Positions 47,601 through 60,000 of a stretch of DNA of 60,000 nt are shown one piece after another. The notes beneath the pieces were generated by a model. It worked only from the letters and a program-made list of their open reading frames with translations, had not been told where the DNA came from and ran no database searches. This stretch comes from Membranipora membranacea (taxonomy: Eukaryota > Bryozoa > Gymnolaemata > Cheilostomatida > Membraniporidae). A program made the position numbers and the translations under genes. Positions within the stretch are counted from its first letter, which is position 1. Each line of letters starts with the position of its first letter. Location: positions 2,172,001-2,232,000 of the forward strand of contig OU612071.1 in the NCBI GenBank assembly GCA_914767715.1, read 5' to 3'.

Positions 47601-50600
47601 CAGATCTATTCAACAAGAGATGAGACTTACCTTCTCGCCATCAGCGCCTGTTGGTCCTATGGCACCCATAGCTCCAGGTGATCCAGCCAGTCCCTGCTTA
47701 CCAGTCGATCCCTTCAGTCCTGGTGGTCCGGCTACTCCGGGAGGTCCGATGTCTCCTTGTTTTCCCTGAGGTCCGGCTGTGCCGGGGAATCCAGGAGACC
47801 CTATAAATCCTAGTGGTCCTTTCAATGATCAAGCAACAGTTTCAACTGATATAATTGGCTAAACTTAAAGAATTTTTCAACTTCTTATCAAACACTGTAT
47901 ATTGTAGCACAGCACCAATACTTTTATTGCGAAATTTTATTTCATCACGGAAAAAATTAATCTATCAATCAATCAATATATCAGTGCATCTATCTGAATG
48001 ACAGCACAGGTGGCAGATATGTCCCTAAGGACAAGAAGATGAATGAGTGAACATGAGCAGATATATATGATAAGATAACTCACCCTTAGCTCCCTGATCT
48101 CCTGTGATACCCTTAGATCCCTTCGGTCCCTGTTCTCCAGGAGCTCCTCTCCGTCCGGATGCACCCTGAATTCCTTGTGGTCCGTCTTCTCCCATTGGTC
48201 CGGCTTCTCCCTATAAAATACATCATTAACTAATCTTACGTCTGACTTTGTGTACATCATTGATTGGCTTTACAATCTATGAAACATATATTAGCTGGAA
48301 AATAAGAGAAAATTGGTTATTCATTTCATTTTCGAACCGCAAACAAAGCAAAGATACAATAACTGTCGTGTTTAAGTGATTGAGAATCAGGTCTTCGGTA
48401 TAATTATAGAGTGCTCAGTTTGATTTGGACAACTGATATGGTTCGTTAACAGCATGTTGCCCAGTTTCAGCTGATTTCCAGTCAAAGTTCAGATGAGAAA
48501 GTACTGAAAAGGTACTATCTTCATGATAATATATACGAATATCTGAACTAGAATGACTCATGATTCTGAATCTGATTGTGTCACAATCACATAAATACTT
48601 ACCTTGTCACCCTTATCTCCCTGAGGTCCTTCAGATCCCTGAGGACCGGGTAATCCCTGAGCTCCCATAGGTCCCTCTGGTCCCTGGTCTCCCTGATCTC
48701 CAGGTCGTCCATCTGTACCTGGTGCTCCTGGGAAACCATCTCTGTCAACAAACAAACAGCAATTAGTATATTTATGACTCAGGATATGGACCTGTCAGAT
48801 AAGCAGGATAAGTATAGAACTTCGGCTGAGTGTAACTTGGTTACTGTAATTTATTTTTCACTTGCGGTTTTTTATTTTCTTTGTTACACCAGATGGACAT
48901 TGAGGCGATTAACCTCATTACTAATTCCATCATAGAGACATAGCCCAACACCCCACATGGATCAGATCCACCACTGATAAAGGATGATCTTGTTACCTTT
49001 CAGCTATCACTTAGTCGACTTTGATCTTAGCATCAAATCTTACCTGCCATCAGAGCCTGGGTCTCCAGCTAATCCACGTGGTCCAGCTGGACCGGGTGAT
49101 CCGGAAGGTCCCAGATCTCCACCCTTATCATCTCTGCCGTACTCTCCTGGCTCTCCTACAGCTCCATCAACTCCTGAGAGTAAATATACAGTTATAAACT
49201 CAGCAAATAGTTCAGCTATTCATTTTAATCTCACTGACTCATTTCTGAGTAATCTTATGATAAACAAGCAGTAAATATGATGTACATGTCCGAGATGCTT
49301 TTTGCTGGGTTGACTAACTGCTGAGTAAATATCAGAGTAAGTTAGATTAATACACTAAATATCAGAGTAAGTTAGATTAATACATTAAATATCAGAGTAA
49401 GTTAGATTAATACACTAAATGTCAGTTATCTCAGAGTAAGTTAGATATCTTACTTACCATCCTCTCCCTGTACCCCTACAGGTCCTCGAGCTCCTTTAAG
49501 TCCCTGCAGTCCAAAGTCTCCAACCTCTCCCTGTTGGCCGGGTTTACCCCGAGCTCCGGTAAAGCCTTGTGAGCCTGGAGGTCCATCTGGTCCCTTCTCT
49601 CCACGCTGTCCTGGTATACCTGGCTCTCCCTGCTCACCTCTGAATCCACTCTCACCAGTCTCCCATACATGACAAGTTGGTAGACCCAGAAATCAGGAGG
49701 TCTCCGCGGACGAACTCCCGACCCGGAGTACCACTCTGCGTGTCCAGCAGTGAAGGTGTAATTTGGCCCTTGTTGTCGTTTATTTTGAGCCAAAACTAGA
49801 GCGTTCTTATTATGAAATGCGTAATTTTACCTGATTTGGCAAATTATATTGTTGCACTTTATAGGAACGAGGAGAGATAGTATGTTAATAGGCAATTATA
49901 TATAGGTATATGTACTGTGGGGGTAGGAAAACATAGTTTTTCTTGCAACGAGAAGCTTAAAAAGTCGTCTGGGTGAAGGAAGCTGAAAAAAGGGAGGAAA
50001 AAGGGAGATAGGGAGGAGGTGGAAAATACCCCTAAAAACTGGGAGGCTCCCTACCAAAAAGGGAGACTTGTCAGGTATGAGTCTAATTAAGAGAAACAGA
50101 GGATGACTTTCTGAGCTTTACGAGATGTTTGTAGATTTTGACTGTAACTTAGGTTATAGGTTATAGGCTGGGGCTCATTATAAGCTGATAACTGGCAGCC
50201 ATCACTTGCTGAGTATTAAGATTAGAGGAGATTTATTTAACTCTCGCATGAAGTATTGTAATAGTGTTAATGATCGGAGTGATGACAAAGAGACAGCGAT
50301 GTATTTGAAGAAGTTTCAAATGTTGTCCGAATAAAACAAGCGATGATGTCAAACATATAAAAGGTTATTGATATCTGTGACTTATATCAGTTACTAGTAC
50401 GGACTTGCATCTCCAGGCTCTCCAGTCACACCGGGAGCTCCATTAGCTCCATCATCTCCATCCTGTCCATTAAATCCAGGCATACCCTGCATTCCAGCCT
50501 TTCCTCTAGCTCTGACTGGTCCTGGTGCTCCATCCCGAGATGAATTAGGCTCGATAATGCTAATCTTCAATCATAAAATTGTTCAAGGGGACTCAATGAA

Positions 50601-53074
50601 CAAATTGGACCGGCGCTACTCAGTTGTAAAATTTTCTCACTTTCTCACACTCGTTTAGTTTTGTGGTTGGAGGCCGGTGAGAATATCTATATAGGTTTTC
50701 TGTTCACATTTTAATTACCTCAACACTCACTGAAAATCATCAAATGATGCACATACTGCAAAATTTAGGTCAAACAAAGCGACATTTTACAATAAGAGTA
50801 TGTACCTGATGCTCCAGGGAGTCCGGGGCCTCCAGGTATTCCCTGCGCTCCTCTATCACCAGTAGGTCCTGGGTTACCGGGTTGCCCAGTGACTCCATCA
50901 GAGACGAGTAGACCTCTAACTCCATCGTTACCATCAGTACCTCGCTCTCCCTTAGGTCCTGCCGTACCCTGTCCTCCTCTGTAACAGACAGACGGTGAGT
51001 CAGACACACAGACAGACGGTCAGACACACAGACAGACTGTGAGACATACAGACAGACGGTCGGACACACAGTTAGACACACGGTCAGTCAGACATACACA
51101 CAGACACACGTTGAGTCAGTTGAGAGATAATTGAGTCACCAGTGACTCTATAGTGAGTAAGTAAGTGGCCACAAAAAGGACTCCACTCTGGTCTTGAGTG
51201 ACTATACTTGGATGCCCAGTATATGCTTGTGTTGGTATATTGGAGTTCAGCTACCCTTTTAGACTAGCACAATGACCGTATTAACACAGAGTAGGAATAT
51301 ACAGAGGGGACACTTCAATGATCCTTATAGTGCCTGTGGTTTTTGATCCACTGGGGGAAAATCATCAATCTGGCCACCTGCAAATTTCAATAATTATATA
51401 AGTTACAATGTAGGTTTTAGGCAGACATTCCTACCTTTGATAGGTCATAATTCATTCTGTATTTATCCCAAAGACTGATTTCCAACTTTTTTGAAATGTA
51501 CAACCTTCAAGCTATACACCATATTGTTGTCATTTTTCGCTAGGATACATAGGCTATGAGTTATATGGCTTTTTAAAATGAGTGTCCTTATATAGATTTA
51601 CATGTGACAATTGGCTGGTCATGAAAATTAGGAAATGTCTGTGTACTGACCCATGCCGCTTGTTAATCTATATGATATAACTCATTTTAAAAACCCATAT
51701 AGCTCATAGCCTATGAATCAAAGCAAAAAATGACAATCATATGGTGTATAGCTTGAAGGTTTAACATTCCAAAAAAGTTGGAAATCGGTCTTTGGGATAA
51801 ATACGGAATGAATTTTGACCTATGAAAGGTAGGTATGTCTGCAAAAAACCAAACATTGTAACTTATATAACTATTGAAATTTGCAGGTGGCCAGATTGAT
51901 GATTTTCCCCCGGTGGATCAAAACCGCAGGCACTATAAGGATCATTGAAGTGTCCCCTCTGTATATCCTCACTCTGTGGTATTAAGCTTATTAAACAGAG
52001 CTTAGCAGGCTGATACATCCTACGTGTACAGAGTCTGATAAAATTATATACAATAAGTTACCTGTTACCCTGGATACCGGGTTTCCTGGACCATCTGGGA
52101 GTCCGGGGAATCCTTGTGCACCAGTAATACCTCTCTCTCCCATTGGTCCCTCTGGTCCGGGTCGTCCCTGATCTCCGTCCTCTCCGGGTACACCTCTCTC
52201 TCCTCTGTTTCCTCGAGGTCCCTGTAAACATTACACGAGATAAACATGTGATAAACATGAGATAATCAGTATATCAGCTTGAAAGTTAAAATCCGAATTT
52301 TGAAGCTTGCTAGCTCTTTTTTCTGAGAAGTGAGTTAAATGTTATGCATAAAAAATCAGAGATATCCGCCATATACAGATATACAGAACTAGACCACACT
52401 CTGCTAATCTGGATATTGGTTGTTCCTACCAGCCATCTATGAGCTTCACACGACTCATAGCCTAAAATCACTCTGATTAGCTGGTCCTCATAGCTTGAAT
52501 AGAATAACCGCAAAAATAGCAGACATGAAAAACTCTCCTTTATCGCTGATTTAGGCATTGCCAAAATGGAAAATGGGTATGAAAAAGAAATTACTGCGGT
52601 TTTATTGAGTACAGACTAGCCATTTACACTATCAGCCTGCCGACCAATCAGAGCTCAAGGACAGGTGGTACCGACCAATCAGGGCACAAGAACAGAAACA
52701 CATATTACAACTGACCTGTGGTCCTGGTGCTCAATCCTCTCCATCTCTACCTGATGCTCCACGTGGTCCTGGTTCTCCTGGCTCGCCTACAAACAGAAAT
52801 TATTACAGATGTTATTTATATTCAGTTAAGCTCTCATCTTAACCAAACCGAATTGTGAGTAAAGGTTACTTAGATCAATTTAATTAAGTTTACAGTGTTG
52901 ACACCCTTCATTGCAAATGCGGCGTTTCAGTATACGGGGGCAACATCAAGGCTGCAAAATAGATAGACATGATGGTAATATTTGGTCAGGATGACTTGAC
53001 TATCCCACGAGATTACCTAAGTATGTATATACTAACCTCCTGAGGCGGCACGTCGAACATAACGGTCCTCAGAT
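44660..53074 (-). CDS. Fibrillar-type collagen with COLFI domain, lesions in 5' half
   Basis: Gly-X-Y exons on the minus strand: 53037-53074 (N-flank, [12 protein letters not shown]), 52716-52786, 52062-52221, 50806-50978, about 50401-50545, about 49458-49645, 49044-49173, 48603-48741, 48084-48210, 47631-47818 and 47160-47241. The C-propeptide (COLFI) follows: 46746-46832, 46354-46448 ([11 protein letters not shown]), 45766-46013 ([16 protein letters not shown]), 45288-45409 and 44660-44806 ([13 protein letters not shown]...IGEVCLS, stop). One small exon near 45.5 kb is missing from the model. COLFI trimerises the chains, the triple helix forms fibrils, and the protein is secreted. Lesions: TGA at 52731-52733 in a glycine position; D for G plus a 1-nt deletion in 52062-52221; V for G in 50806-50978; a GRDDKGGDL interruption in 49044-49173; no good splice sites around 50401-50545. 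Probably decayed, or assembly errors. Start not found. Confidence 0.8.
47420..47590 (-). repeat. tRNA-derived SINE in a collagen intron
   Basis: On the minus strand GGTGGCTCGGTTGGTAAGAG (A box) is followed about 40 nt later by GTGAGTTCGAATCTCAC (B box with its stem), then a unique tail containing CCCCCAGGTGTGCTTTAACC. The tRNA-like head is well preserved, but the tail and intron position mark it as a SINE. Confidence 0.75.
49324..49440. repeat. About 33-bp tandem repeat, 3-4 units
   Basis: AAATATCAGAGTAAGTTAG is repeated three times and again in a degenerate form, in the collagen intron. Confidence 0.85.
51000..51105. repeat. GACA-rich tandem repeat of about 20 bp
   Basis: CAGACACACAGACAGACGGT-type units repeat about five times directly upstream (minus strand) of the collagen exon 50806-50978. 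Confidence 0.85.
51302..51961. mobile_element. 660-bp foldback (MITE) with TA target site
   Basis: Two arms of about 295 bp, inverted and strongly similar, start CAGAGGGGACACTTCAATG and are flanked by TA on both sides (51300-51301 and 51962-51963). TA duplication and CAG ends suit a Tc1/mariner-related non-autonomous element. It lies in a collagen intron; no transposase. Confidence 0.88.
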
Positions 53075-56000
53075 CTACAGCTATATAGTATACATACACG
53101 GTAATATGAAGAATAAACCTACAAGTAAATAGTCATATCATACAGGGGCTGGGTGATTATCAGAGTACTGTATACCATCAGCAAAATTATATACTAGGAA
53201 GTTCATGTAGTTATAGAATAAGACTCAAAGACAATTGACCATCAACTCATTCACTGTGAAGGCTTATCTCCTCCACTACTTCTACTGTTGTTTTTGTTAC
53301 TCAATACATGTCCTAAGTAAATTGTGTGTTGTCTTGTCTGACATAATAACCCATTATTGTCCACTGATGTGGCATAATGTGGATCAAGAGAACATACAAA
53401 GATAAACAGTCAGACAGACTGTGTTACACAATGATGGTAAAGACATGGTATTATCTACTGTAACATAAGCTGATGTGATGCAACCCAGTAACAGCTAGCC
53501 CAACATCTGCAGCATCTCTATAATTTCATTGTCTAAACTGGAAGACTTAGAAATCACAAGGCTTAATAATAGACGCAAGGCAGTGGTGTATTTTGTTGAA
53601 TCGGTTACTTAGAATTTATATTCCTGGTTCTGCAATCAAACTCCATGTTTGGTGTGAGCATGTCGACCATATAGGCTGAACAGTGAAATCTTTTACAGAC
53701 AGTAAGTGTTTTAGTATAAAGCACTGCCGTACAAAAAATTAAATTAATCATATTCATTTTGTTAGTTTTAACAATTTGCTGGTTTAATCTTATTTATCAA
53801 TGAACTTGACACCTTCCCCACGATTCCCTATCACCGTCCCTTCTGCCTTGCCGCACCATAGTGTAGTTCAGTTTGTATGAGTGAGCAACAATAGCTCACC
53901 TACATTTGGTCAGCCTTAGGACATGTTTGATCAGTTTTACCTGCATTCCAGTTGCTACCCTTCCACTGGTCATGCCGCATTTTGCCTGCGGCCTGACCAG
54001 TGGAGGGAGAGCAACTCTGAATACAGGCATATTGACCAAGCTTGGTCTAGGCCCCCTTCCTGGTCTTGGTCAGCCTGACATTACCAGGTCACATGGTCTG
54101 AACACTTACAGTAATATCAGTATACAACAGGACAGCCTGCCGCTGTGAAATATAGCTGTATGTCATAGTATATAAACCATAGAGTTATATACAGGATTTA
54201 ATAACTCTATGATATAAACCATCTATACAGATTTAATACAAAGTTTAGTAGAGCTTATGCCAGCACTGTAATTCATAAAGTTGATTACTCGACTTGAAGC
54301 TAAATCAATATACCGTCAACAACCAACTATTTCAGCAACCATTATCTCAATTAATAAACCAGTATTCTATCGTGAGTCTATATCATCATAGAGAGATGGG
54401 CTGGTCATCCTCAGTCTAGTCTTATATATGGTGTGTTTGATGAACCGTCCTGTCATTATTAAATTGTAGAGATAATTTGTTCTATTTTTAGCTCTGATCT
54501 CATATAAAGTTATTACTATCCTCTGTTGCGATGGTGGGTTCTATCAGGATGGCAAGATATAAGGCAGTCCACTCACCATAAAAGTCAGTAGACAAGTGCT
54601 CATGTGTGTCTCTTCAATCAAAGCCACGGTCAAGTCAGTCTCTGTCATATATAGGTCAGGGCAGCTGATGATACCTCCTTAGTATGTACAGAGAGGACAA
54701 CTCCAAGATACATGTACAAAGTACATGTATGACAACAAACCTTATGATAGGACTACTCCACATCCTCTGCAGACAGCAGTATACACTTAACTACAGTAAC
54801 CATAAGAGGCAGGACCACACAGACCATGTCTTATCTCAGTCATCCAATCATATACACATGTAGGCAATAAAATGCTTCATCCTATTTTCATTCCTATCTT
54901 AATTGAAAATTCCTATCTATTAATCCTAACGCTCACCACCCCTCCTAGCTGATTAACAACCCTAGCCCTAGGTCCCTCACATACAGGTTCCTAACTCTAC
55001 CGCGCCCCTCACTTTCTGATTTCTAGCCTCAGGTCTATAACCAGAAGTGTAAGATTCACAGTTCAAATTAAGAAGTAGCTGTAAGTATTTATCAGGCTGA
55101 GCTATTCTCTCCTACACTGCCCATCCTGCCCCCCCCCCCCACTGATCACAGTCTCTAATATTTGTTCTATTAGATATTTTGTGTAATCTCTGCTCTGAGC
55201 TCATTATGTTACCACAAAACCAACAAAGTCAGTAAACATCAGAGATAGTACTAAATACACAGGCTACAAAGACACCATATATAATCTAATATTTTTACTG
55301 TAGTAAACAGCTGAGATAATACAATGTAGCAATTTACTACTGAAGATTTTATGAATACAGCTGACAACACTGGGAAGGTGGCAAAACTAGTTCCCCAGAC
55401 AATCTCTCTTATCTATCAGCCCTACCGATGCTATAGTGAGAAACATGTTCTATACACACACCACCCCTTTCCCACACAGATAGATGTAAGGCTGGGATAT
55501 TAATTTGGACCTTCTCTTGTTCTGATCTAGGTGGCGTTCAGTTGACATGGAGATTATCATGTAATCACTGAAGTATGAAATGTAGAAAACCAACAACAAG
55601 TTTGACAGTGCTGGCAACATGGCCTCCACTCTTGTATCATGATAATAATATAATATACCAGCATCTTGTGATATTTCAGGCACTCATTATTATGACTTTG
55701 CAAGTATCTTGACAATGTAGGTCATAGACTTTACACTGTGTGAGCAATGAAGGAGGAGGGAGTTCGTTGGTGTGAGCAGGGCTGATGGTGTTTATTAGAC
55801 TATCTATCTTATGACATCAGTTACTCTGCGGGGGGGGGGGGGTATTACTGAATAGCATTCTGATATTGAGAGACACATGGCAAACTTGATGTCCACAGGA
55901 GGTCTGATTTCTATGACTGTTGTAGGGAGACTGCACGTTTTTGAGAACAGTCCACTCTGCCTACGTAGCAGACCTGGGGTGCCTGGATTATCCCACCATT

Positions 56001-56389
56001 ACACCCACATGTTGCTATGATTCATCACAAAAGCCACAAATTTGTTACTTCACGCCTCAGGGTAAAGGCGAATTTTTTACTGAGGACTGTGTTGAGGCAT
56101 AGTTATATCTGTGCCACATCAACGCTTAGCCAAGGTAGGGGCTTATAGAAATAACCAAAGTCGAGTAAATGTTAGCTAACAACAAACTTTACCAATTCAA
56201 GTAATTTACTTCTTTAAGAGTAAACCGCCATGCAGGAACTAGGGGATGAGGCTATGTTATGATAGGCTTGTCACGCAGCCACGGCTTTTGGATTCGGGTT
56301 TTTCCCCCAAAACTTAAAAACCCAAAAACAGTGGACGCGTGACAAGGCTGTTATAGACTGTAAGTCACCTCCTGATTGATATAACATAC
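53075..56389. other. 5' part of the collagen locus; no exon proven
   Basis: The signal-peptide exon should be here or beyond. One candidate is 54577-54603 on the minus strand (ATG, 9 codons, hydrophobic, GTGAGT donor), but its phase does not fit the next known exon directly. A C run lies at 55132-55140 and a G run at about 55830-55841. Confidence 0.35.
53951..54015. repeat. Hairpin with 29-bp arms
   Basis: 53951-53979 and 53987-54015 are inverted copies (25 of 29 matching) around a 7-nt loop; weaker pairing extends outward on both sides. Built around CCACTGGTCA; similar in design to the hairpin near 9.6 kb but of a different sequence. Confidence 0.75.
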
Positions 56390-57130
56390 CCGGTCCTTTA
56401 GCCCCACCGGATACGAGCCTTCCTAGACTGAATATAACATACCTGGTCCTTTGGCCCCTCCGGATATGAGTCTTCCTAGTCGGAATATAACATATCTGGT
56501 CCTTTAGCCCCGCCGGAAACGAGCCTTCCTAGTCTGAATATAACATACCTGGTCCTTTAGCCCCTCCGGATTCGAGTCTTCCTAGTCTGAATATAACATA
56601 CCTGGTCCTTTAGCTCCGCCGGATACGAGTCTTCCTAGCCTGAAGATAACATACCTGGTCCTTTAGCCCCATACTGACTCTCGTGATCTGACTGGGCATG
56701 TAGATCACTGGTTAACTAGGCTATCATTAACACAAAGTAGGTGTCGTAAGGCTAAGTATGCATCATGCGTGACTCGAATTTGCCCATGTGCAAGAACAAT
56801 GAGTTTAGTTTGGGTTCTGATTGCAGCTTTGGAAAGGGGAAATGGGATATCCCCTGCATAAACTGTCAATCAAAATCAGCTAATAATGACGAGAGAGGAT
56901 AACTATCGATAACAAATCCGCACGCTTTGGGGAATATGTCACCAGAGCAGGTAGCCAATCAGATGCCTTCGGAATCCCGCGACTCAATTTTGCAGAGATC
57001 AGCTCATGCCCAGACCTGAGCATGCGCAGAATGCTTTAGCCCCGCCAGAAACGAGCCTTCCTAGTCTGAATATAACATACCTGGTCCTTTAGCCCCGCCG
57101 GATACAAGCCTTCCTAGTCTGAATGTAACA
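56385..57130 (-). repeat. 53-bp minisatellite, about 8 units, split by a MITE
   Basis: GGTCCTTTAGCCCC recurs every 53 bp (56392, 56445, 56498 and on), interrupted at 56670-57033 by the 364-bp MITE. On the minus strand each unit holds ATATTCAG followed by a 43-nt stretch and CCAG/GTATGT, so every unit looks like a small exon with acceptor and donor. Confidence 0.88.
56670..57033 (-). mobile_element. 364-bp MITE with 9-bp target duplication, copy 2
   Basis: Reverse-oriented relative of 21745-22109. Flanked by CTTTAGCCC on both sides (56661-56669 and 57034-57042). The flank is part of the 53-bp minisatellite, whose units also contain this word, but the exact position of the ends agrees with copy 1. 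Confidence 0.8.
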
Positions 57131-57589
57131 GCTCTCTCATACTCCTGTACTACCTGCAAGTATTGAATCTCAGACTATGATAAGGAATAGCTGACAGACG
57201 AGCGAGAACATTGGGAAATGCTGTGAGATGGACGAGTCGAGTTAGATTAGTTGGAGGAAAAAAGTCACATCACTGTAATACACATGTCCATGAGATCGTG
57301 GTGCAAGAATATGGTACATAGTGATCCGATGGAAAGGACTATGTATTGTGTATGTGATAAGAGTGATATGACACCTTTTTCAGATTGACAGGCTGTTTTA
57401 TCTCTGACGATAACACCAACAGAGCATTTACTAACTACCACAATACAGTCTGTGGGCCGATTATCTGTATATTTTATCAGATTGAGCTCGAATCCTTTTA
57501 AAGTTCTGAAGAAATACCCTATATAATATATATCTAATTTTAGGCCTACCTATCTAACATCACATAGTAAGGATATATACACTATGGTT
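57131..57589. other. No gene seen
   Basis: Unique AT-rich sequence without supported features. Confidence 0.35.
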
Positions 57590-57905
57590 CAATGCCTCGA
57601 TTTTGTGGTATACTCCAATTTCGAATTATGAATGCTAACCATTTCAATGATGAAAAAAACATGAAAAACATTTGCCGCGACTAGGACTTGAACCCCGGAC
57701 ACTCGTATCAATGCCCTTTGATGTCATTGTGTGCAAGCGCACACCATTCAGCCACGCCACCTTATCAGAATCTGGAGATTCAACACGGTATTAGTATTTG
57801 CGTCAAAAATTGTCGATTGGTTAATTGGGAAGTTGACTTTAATGTCATTTCAATGGATAGATAACTCCCGAAACCCTTACAGAATCGCAACATGGGACCA
57901 TAGTG
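57590..57905 (-). mobile_element. CACTA-ended MITE with tRNA-like core, copy 1
   Basis: Ends CACTATGGT...ACCATAGTG form an inverted repeat of about 25 bp and are flanked by ATA on both sides. Inside, on the minus strand, is GTGGCTGAATGGT (A box) and, about 65 nt later, GGGGTTCAAGTCC (B box), a serine/leucine-tRNA-like module. Opposite in orientation to copy 2. Confidence 0.75.
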
Positions 57906-58169
57906 ATATACTAACTTGTGACACCCTTTAAGATCTAAGCAGACCAAACTATCAGTTTGTACAGACAGGGCGGCCCAGATAGCACAGTTACATACACTCA
58001 TATAACAACGACACACACATACAGTGTCACACATAATGGTGATTAGCGATCTCAGTATGTAATCTTAGTAATTATCAGGTAAACACAACAGGCCTGTAGA
58101 CAATGAGTACAATAAGACCTGTCTGATAAGCTTACAAATCTCCACTGTGGGTAAGTAGAGGATACTATA

Positions 58170-58455
58170 CACTATGTTCCCATGTGTCGATTTTGGAGGG
58201 ATTTCGGGAGTAATCGCCCCATGGAAACGGCATTAAAGTCAAATTCCGATTGTGACCAATGACTTTTTGGATGCGAATATCCATACCGTGTTTATTCGAC
58301 CTATTTCATAAACGGCGGCGTGGCTGAATGGTTAGCGCGCTTGCACACAATGCCTTCGAAAGGATTCAAGTCCCGGCCGCGGCAGATTCTTTTCATGTTT
58401 TTCCCATCATTCGAAATTGGAGTGCACCACAAAATCAAAGCATGGGACCATAGTG
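58170..58455 (+). mobile_element. CACTA-ended MITE with tRNA-like core, copy 2
   Basis: Same ends (CACTATG...CATAGTG) and the same module on the plus strand: GTGGCTGAATGGTTAGCGCG and GGATTCAAGTCCC. Flanks are ATA and ATT, so the duplication is imperfect. Confidence 0.72.
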
Positions 58456-60000
58456 ATTGTGACTTGGATTGAAGTCGGTCAGACAAATAGGCCGACATAG
58501 ATTCCCTAATGAAATACTTTTGGGAATTCTCATCAAGCTCAGGTCATTGAAATCACAGAGAGTGTGACCACCGAAATCAGCTGTTTGTATCGTTGCTAAT
58601 ATATCATATAGGCATACAGGAGTTACTCTTAGACTCAACAAGATTTTGGACTTCTGGAATGGCAAATTATCTGCAGTATTATAAACAGTCGCAGATCCTC
58701 ATAATCACCCCAAACTACAAGTTTGAAGTCAAATGACGACCCAGGAAGTTGTTGTGTTATGTAAACCTATCCCGAAATCACCTCAGTGCCTGCACACAAG
58801 CGTGACAGGTAGTATTTAAGCTAGTTACCTGATAATACCAGATTACCCAACCTTTGTGTAATGTTTTGCTTGTATTCACTTCACTGTCATGGGTTTGGTT
58901 TTCAAATAATACTTTTGGTGATGCTAGCTAGAATTAGTCTTTTGATTTACTTCTATTTCATCAAAGAAGTTAATATTTGGGAAGTGAAAAAATACAGGAT
59001 TAGAGTGGTGACAGCAAGTGAGGCGCAAGGCCAAAATGCCGTAGGAGATGTGGCAATAAAAGTTTATGAGAAAGTTCAAACCAAAGTTCCATACGCTAGT
59101 AGCAAGCTCTTTTTATGACAAAGTATACACAAACATCTTTTTCTTGGGCAATATTTAATGTTTGTCATAGTAAATAAGTCAATCAATCAAACCTCAAAGC
59201 CTAGTTATATCATAATAAAACAGCCAAACTAAACGATAAAAACCTAACATTTTAAGTTCTGCAAAATTGCTTCTTGGCACAAAATGTGCACCAAATGCTC
59301 AGACGGCGGGGAAGGGGCTGCCCTGGGCCACTACGGGAAGCTTACATAGACCCCTGGCCCCCCAGCTGGATAGGTGAAGCACTACTAGATAGATATGGCG
59401 CCCAGCCAATTTCTCATGTGTGCACAAAACACTTTATAATAACAAGACAGTTTATTGACTAGCCTTCTTCAGTGGTACACACCATACTGACTGTGTATTC
59501 AATGTGGGCATATATTACACTGTCAGTGGGTTGGCCTAGGCTCCCACACATAGTCCTACATCTCAGTCTATCATACATGAGCTGACCTACATAACGACCT
59601 ACATAACATCACAGTAGTTCAGTAAACAGCCCATTAGTCTAAGATATAAATTATAGACTACTAACTATTAAATAATTCAGTATTTGTGTACATAAGTACA
59701 TAAATGTGTGATGTTATATTAATGTAAGGACTATGTACACGGTGATGGCTGGTATGTATCTTAATTATGGTATAGAAACGGCATAAACAAAATTATACTA
59801 TTTTATATATCATAGGATAGCAATGTATACACTAAAAAATCAACTTTTAATTACGTCACGCCGCATGACACGATGTCACAGCCATCATAAATCCTGAAGA
59901 TGTGACCTTGTTTTTAATCCATCTTTTGGTCTAGAATACGTTTTACTGCATTTGCTTATTTATTATTGCGTTGTCATTAGCATTGAATCGTTATTACTGC
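58456..60000. other. No gene seen
   Basis: Short open frames only. A GC-richer patch at 59295-59400 stands out but has no recognisable domain or RNA fold. Confidence 0.35.

Noticed and set aside
49476-49793. Minus-strand 105-codon frame upstream of the collagen exon ([14 protein letters not shown])
   Set aside because: It runs through the Gly-X-Y exon in the wrong frame; the upstream part has no recognisable domain.

Overview
This is eukaryotic, animal-type DNA: AT-rich, with short GT-AG introns, few genes and many transposons. A fibrillar-type collagen gene with a C-terminal COLFI domain, a long-repeat ankyrin gene and the repeat content point to a sponge, probably a demosponge. A cnidarian is not excluded. 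No ribosomal RNA, CRISPR, operon or prokaryotic feature was seen. Gene models were assembled by hand from splice signals and reading-frame phase; none has been checked against transcripts.

Layout. 1-5 kb: fragments of retroelements, then a minus-strand ankyrin-repeat gene (2579-5004) with a frameshifting deletion. 5-13.9 kb: no convincing gene, but several repeats, including a near-perfect tRNA-derived hairpin. 13886-21060: a young Ty3/gypsy-type LTR retrotransposon on the minus strand, with a 5-bp target duplication, near-identical LTRs, gag and pol joined by a textbook -1 frameshift signal, and no integrase. 21476-42535: a PIF/Harbinger-type DNA transposon with 20-bp inverted ends and a 3-bp TAT duplication, coding an intact 5-exon transposase and a Myb/SANT-like partner. 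44.7-53.1 kb: the collagen gene on the minus strand, carrying a nonsense change, a 1-nt deletion and glycine substitutions in its 5' half. 53-60 kb: mostly minisatellites, MITEs and tRNA-derived repeats.

The central finding is a second transposon nested in intron 1 of the Harbinger transposase. It is 13,845 bp long (24140-37984), has 110-bp terminal inverted repeats differing at one base, and is flanked by a perfect 9-bp direct repeat. It carries two convergent, fully open genes: a 566-aa RecQ-like helicase (4 exons, plus strand) and a 1,111-aa protein (13 exons, minus strand) of the family I know as DUF6589, with a C2H2 zinc finger and conserved acidic residues that could form a DDE-type triad (D528, D676, E951 or E953). 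All exon phases agree in both genes. I know of no named transposon superfamily with this pair of proteins, long TIRs and a 9-bp duplication, so it is the best candidate for an undescribed mobile system. The Harbinger reading frame is also intact across the insertion, because the element sits inside an intron.
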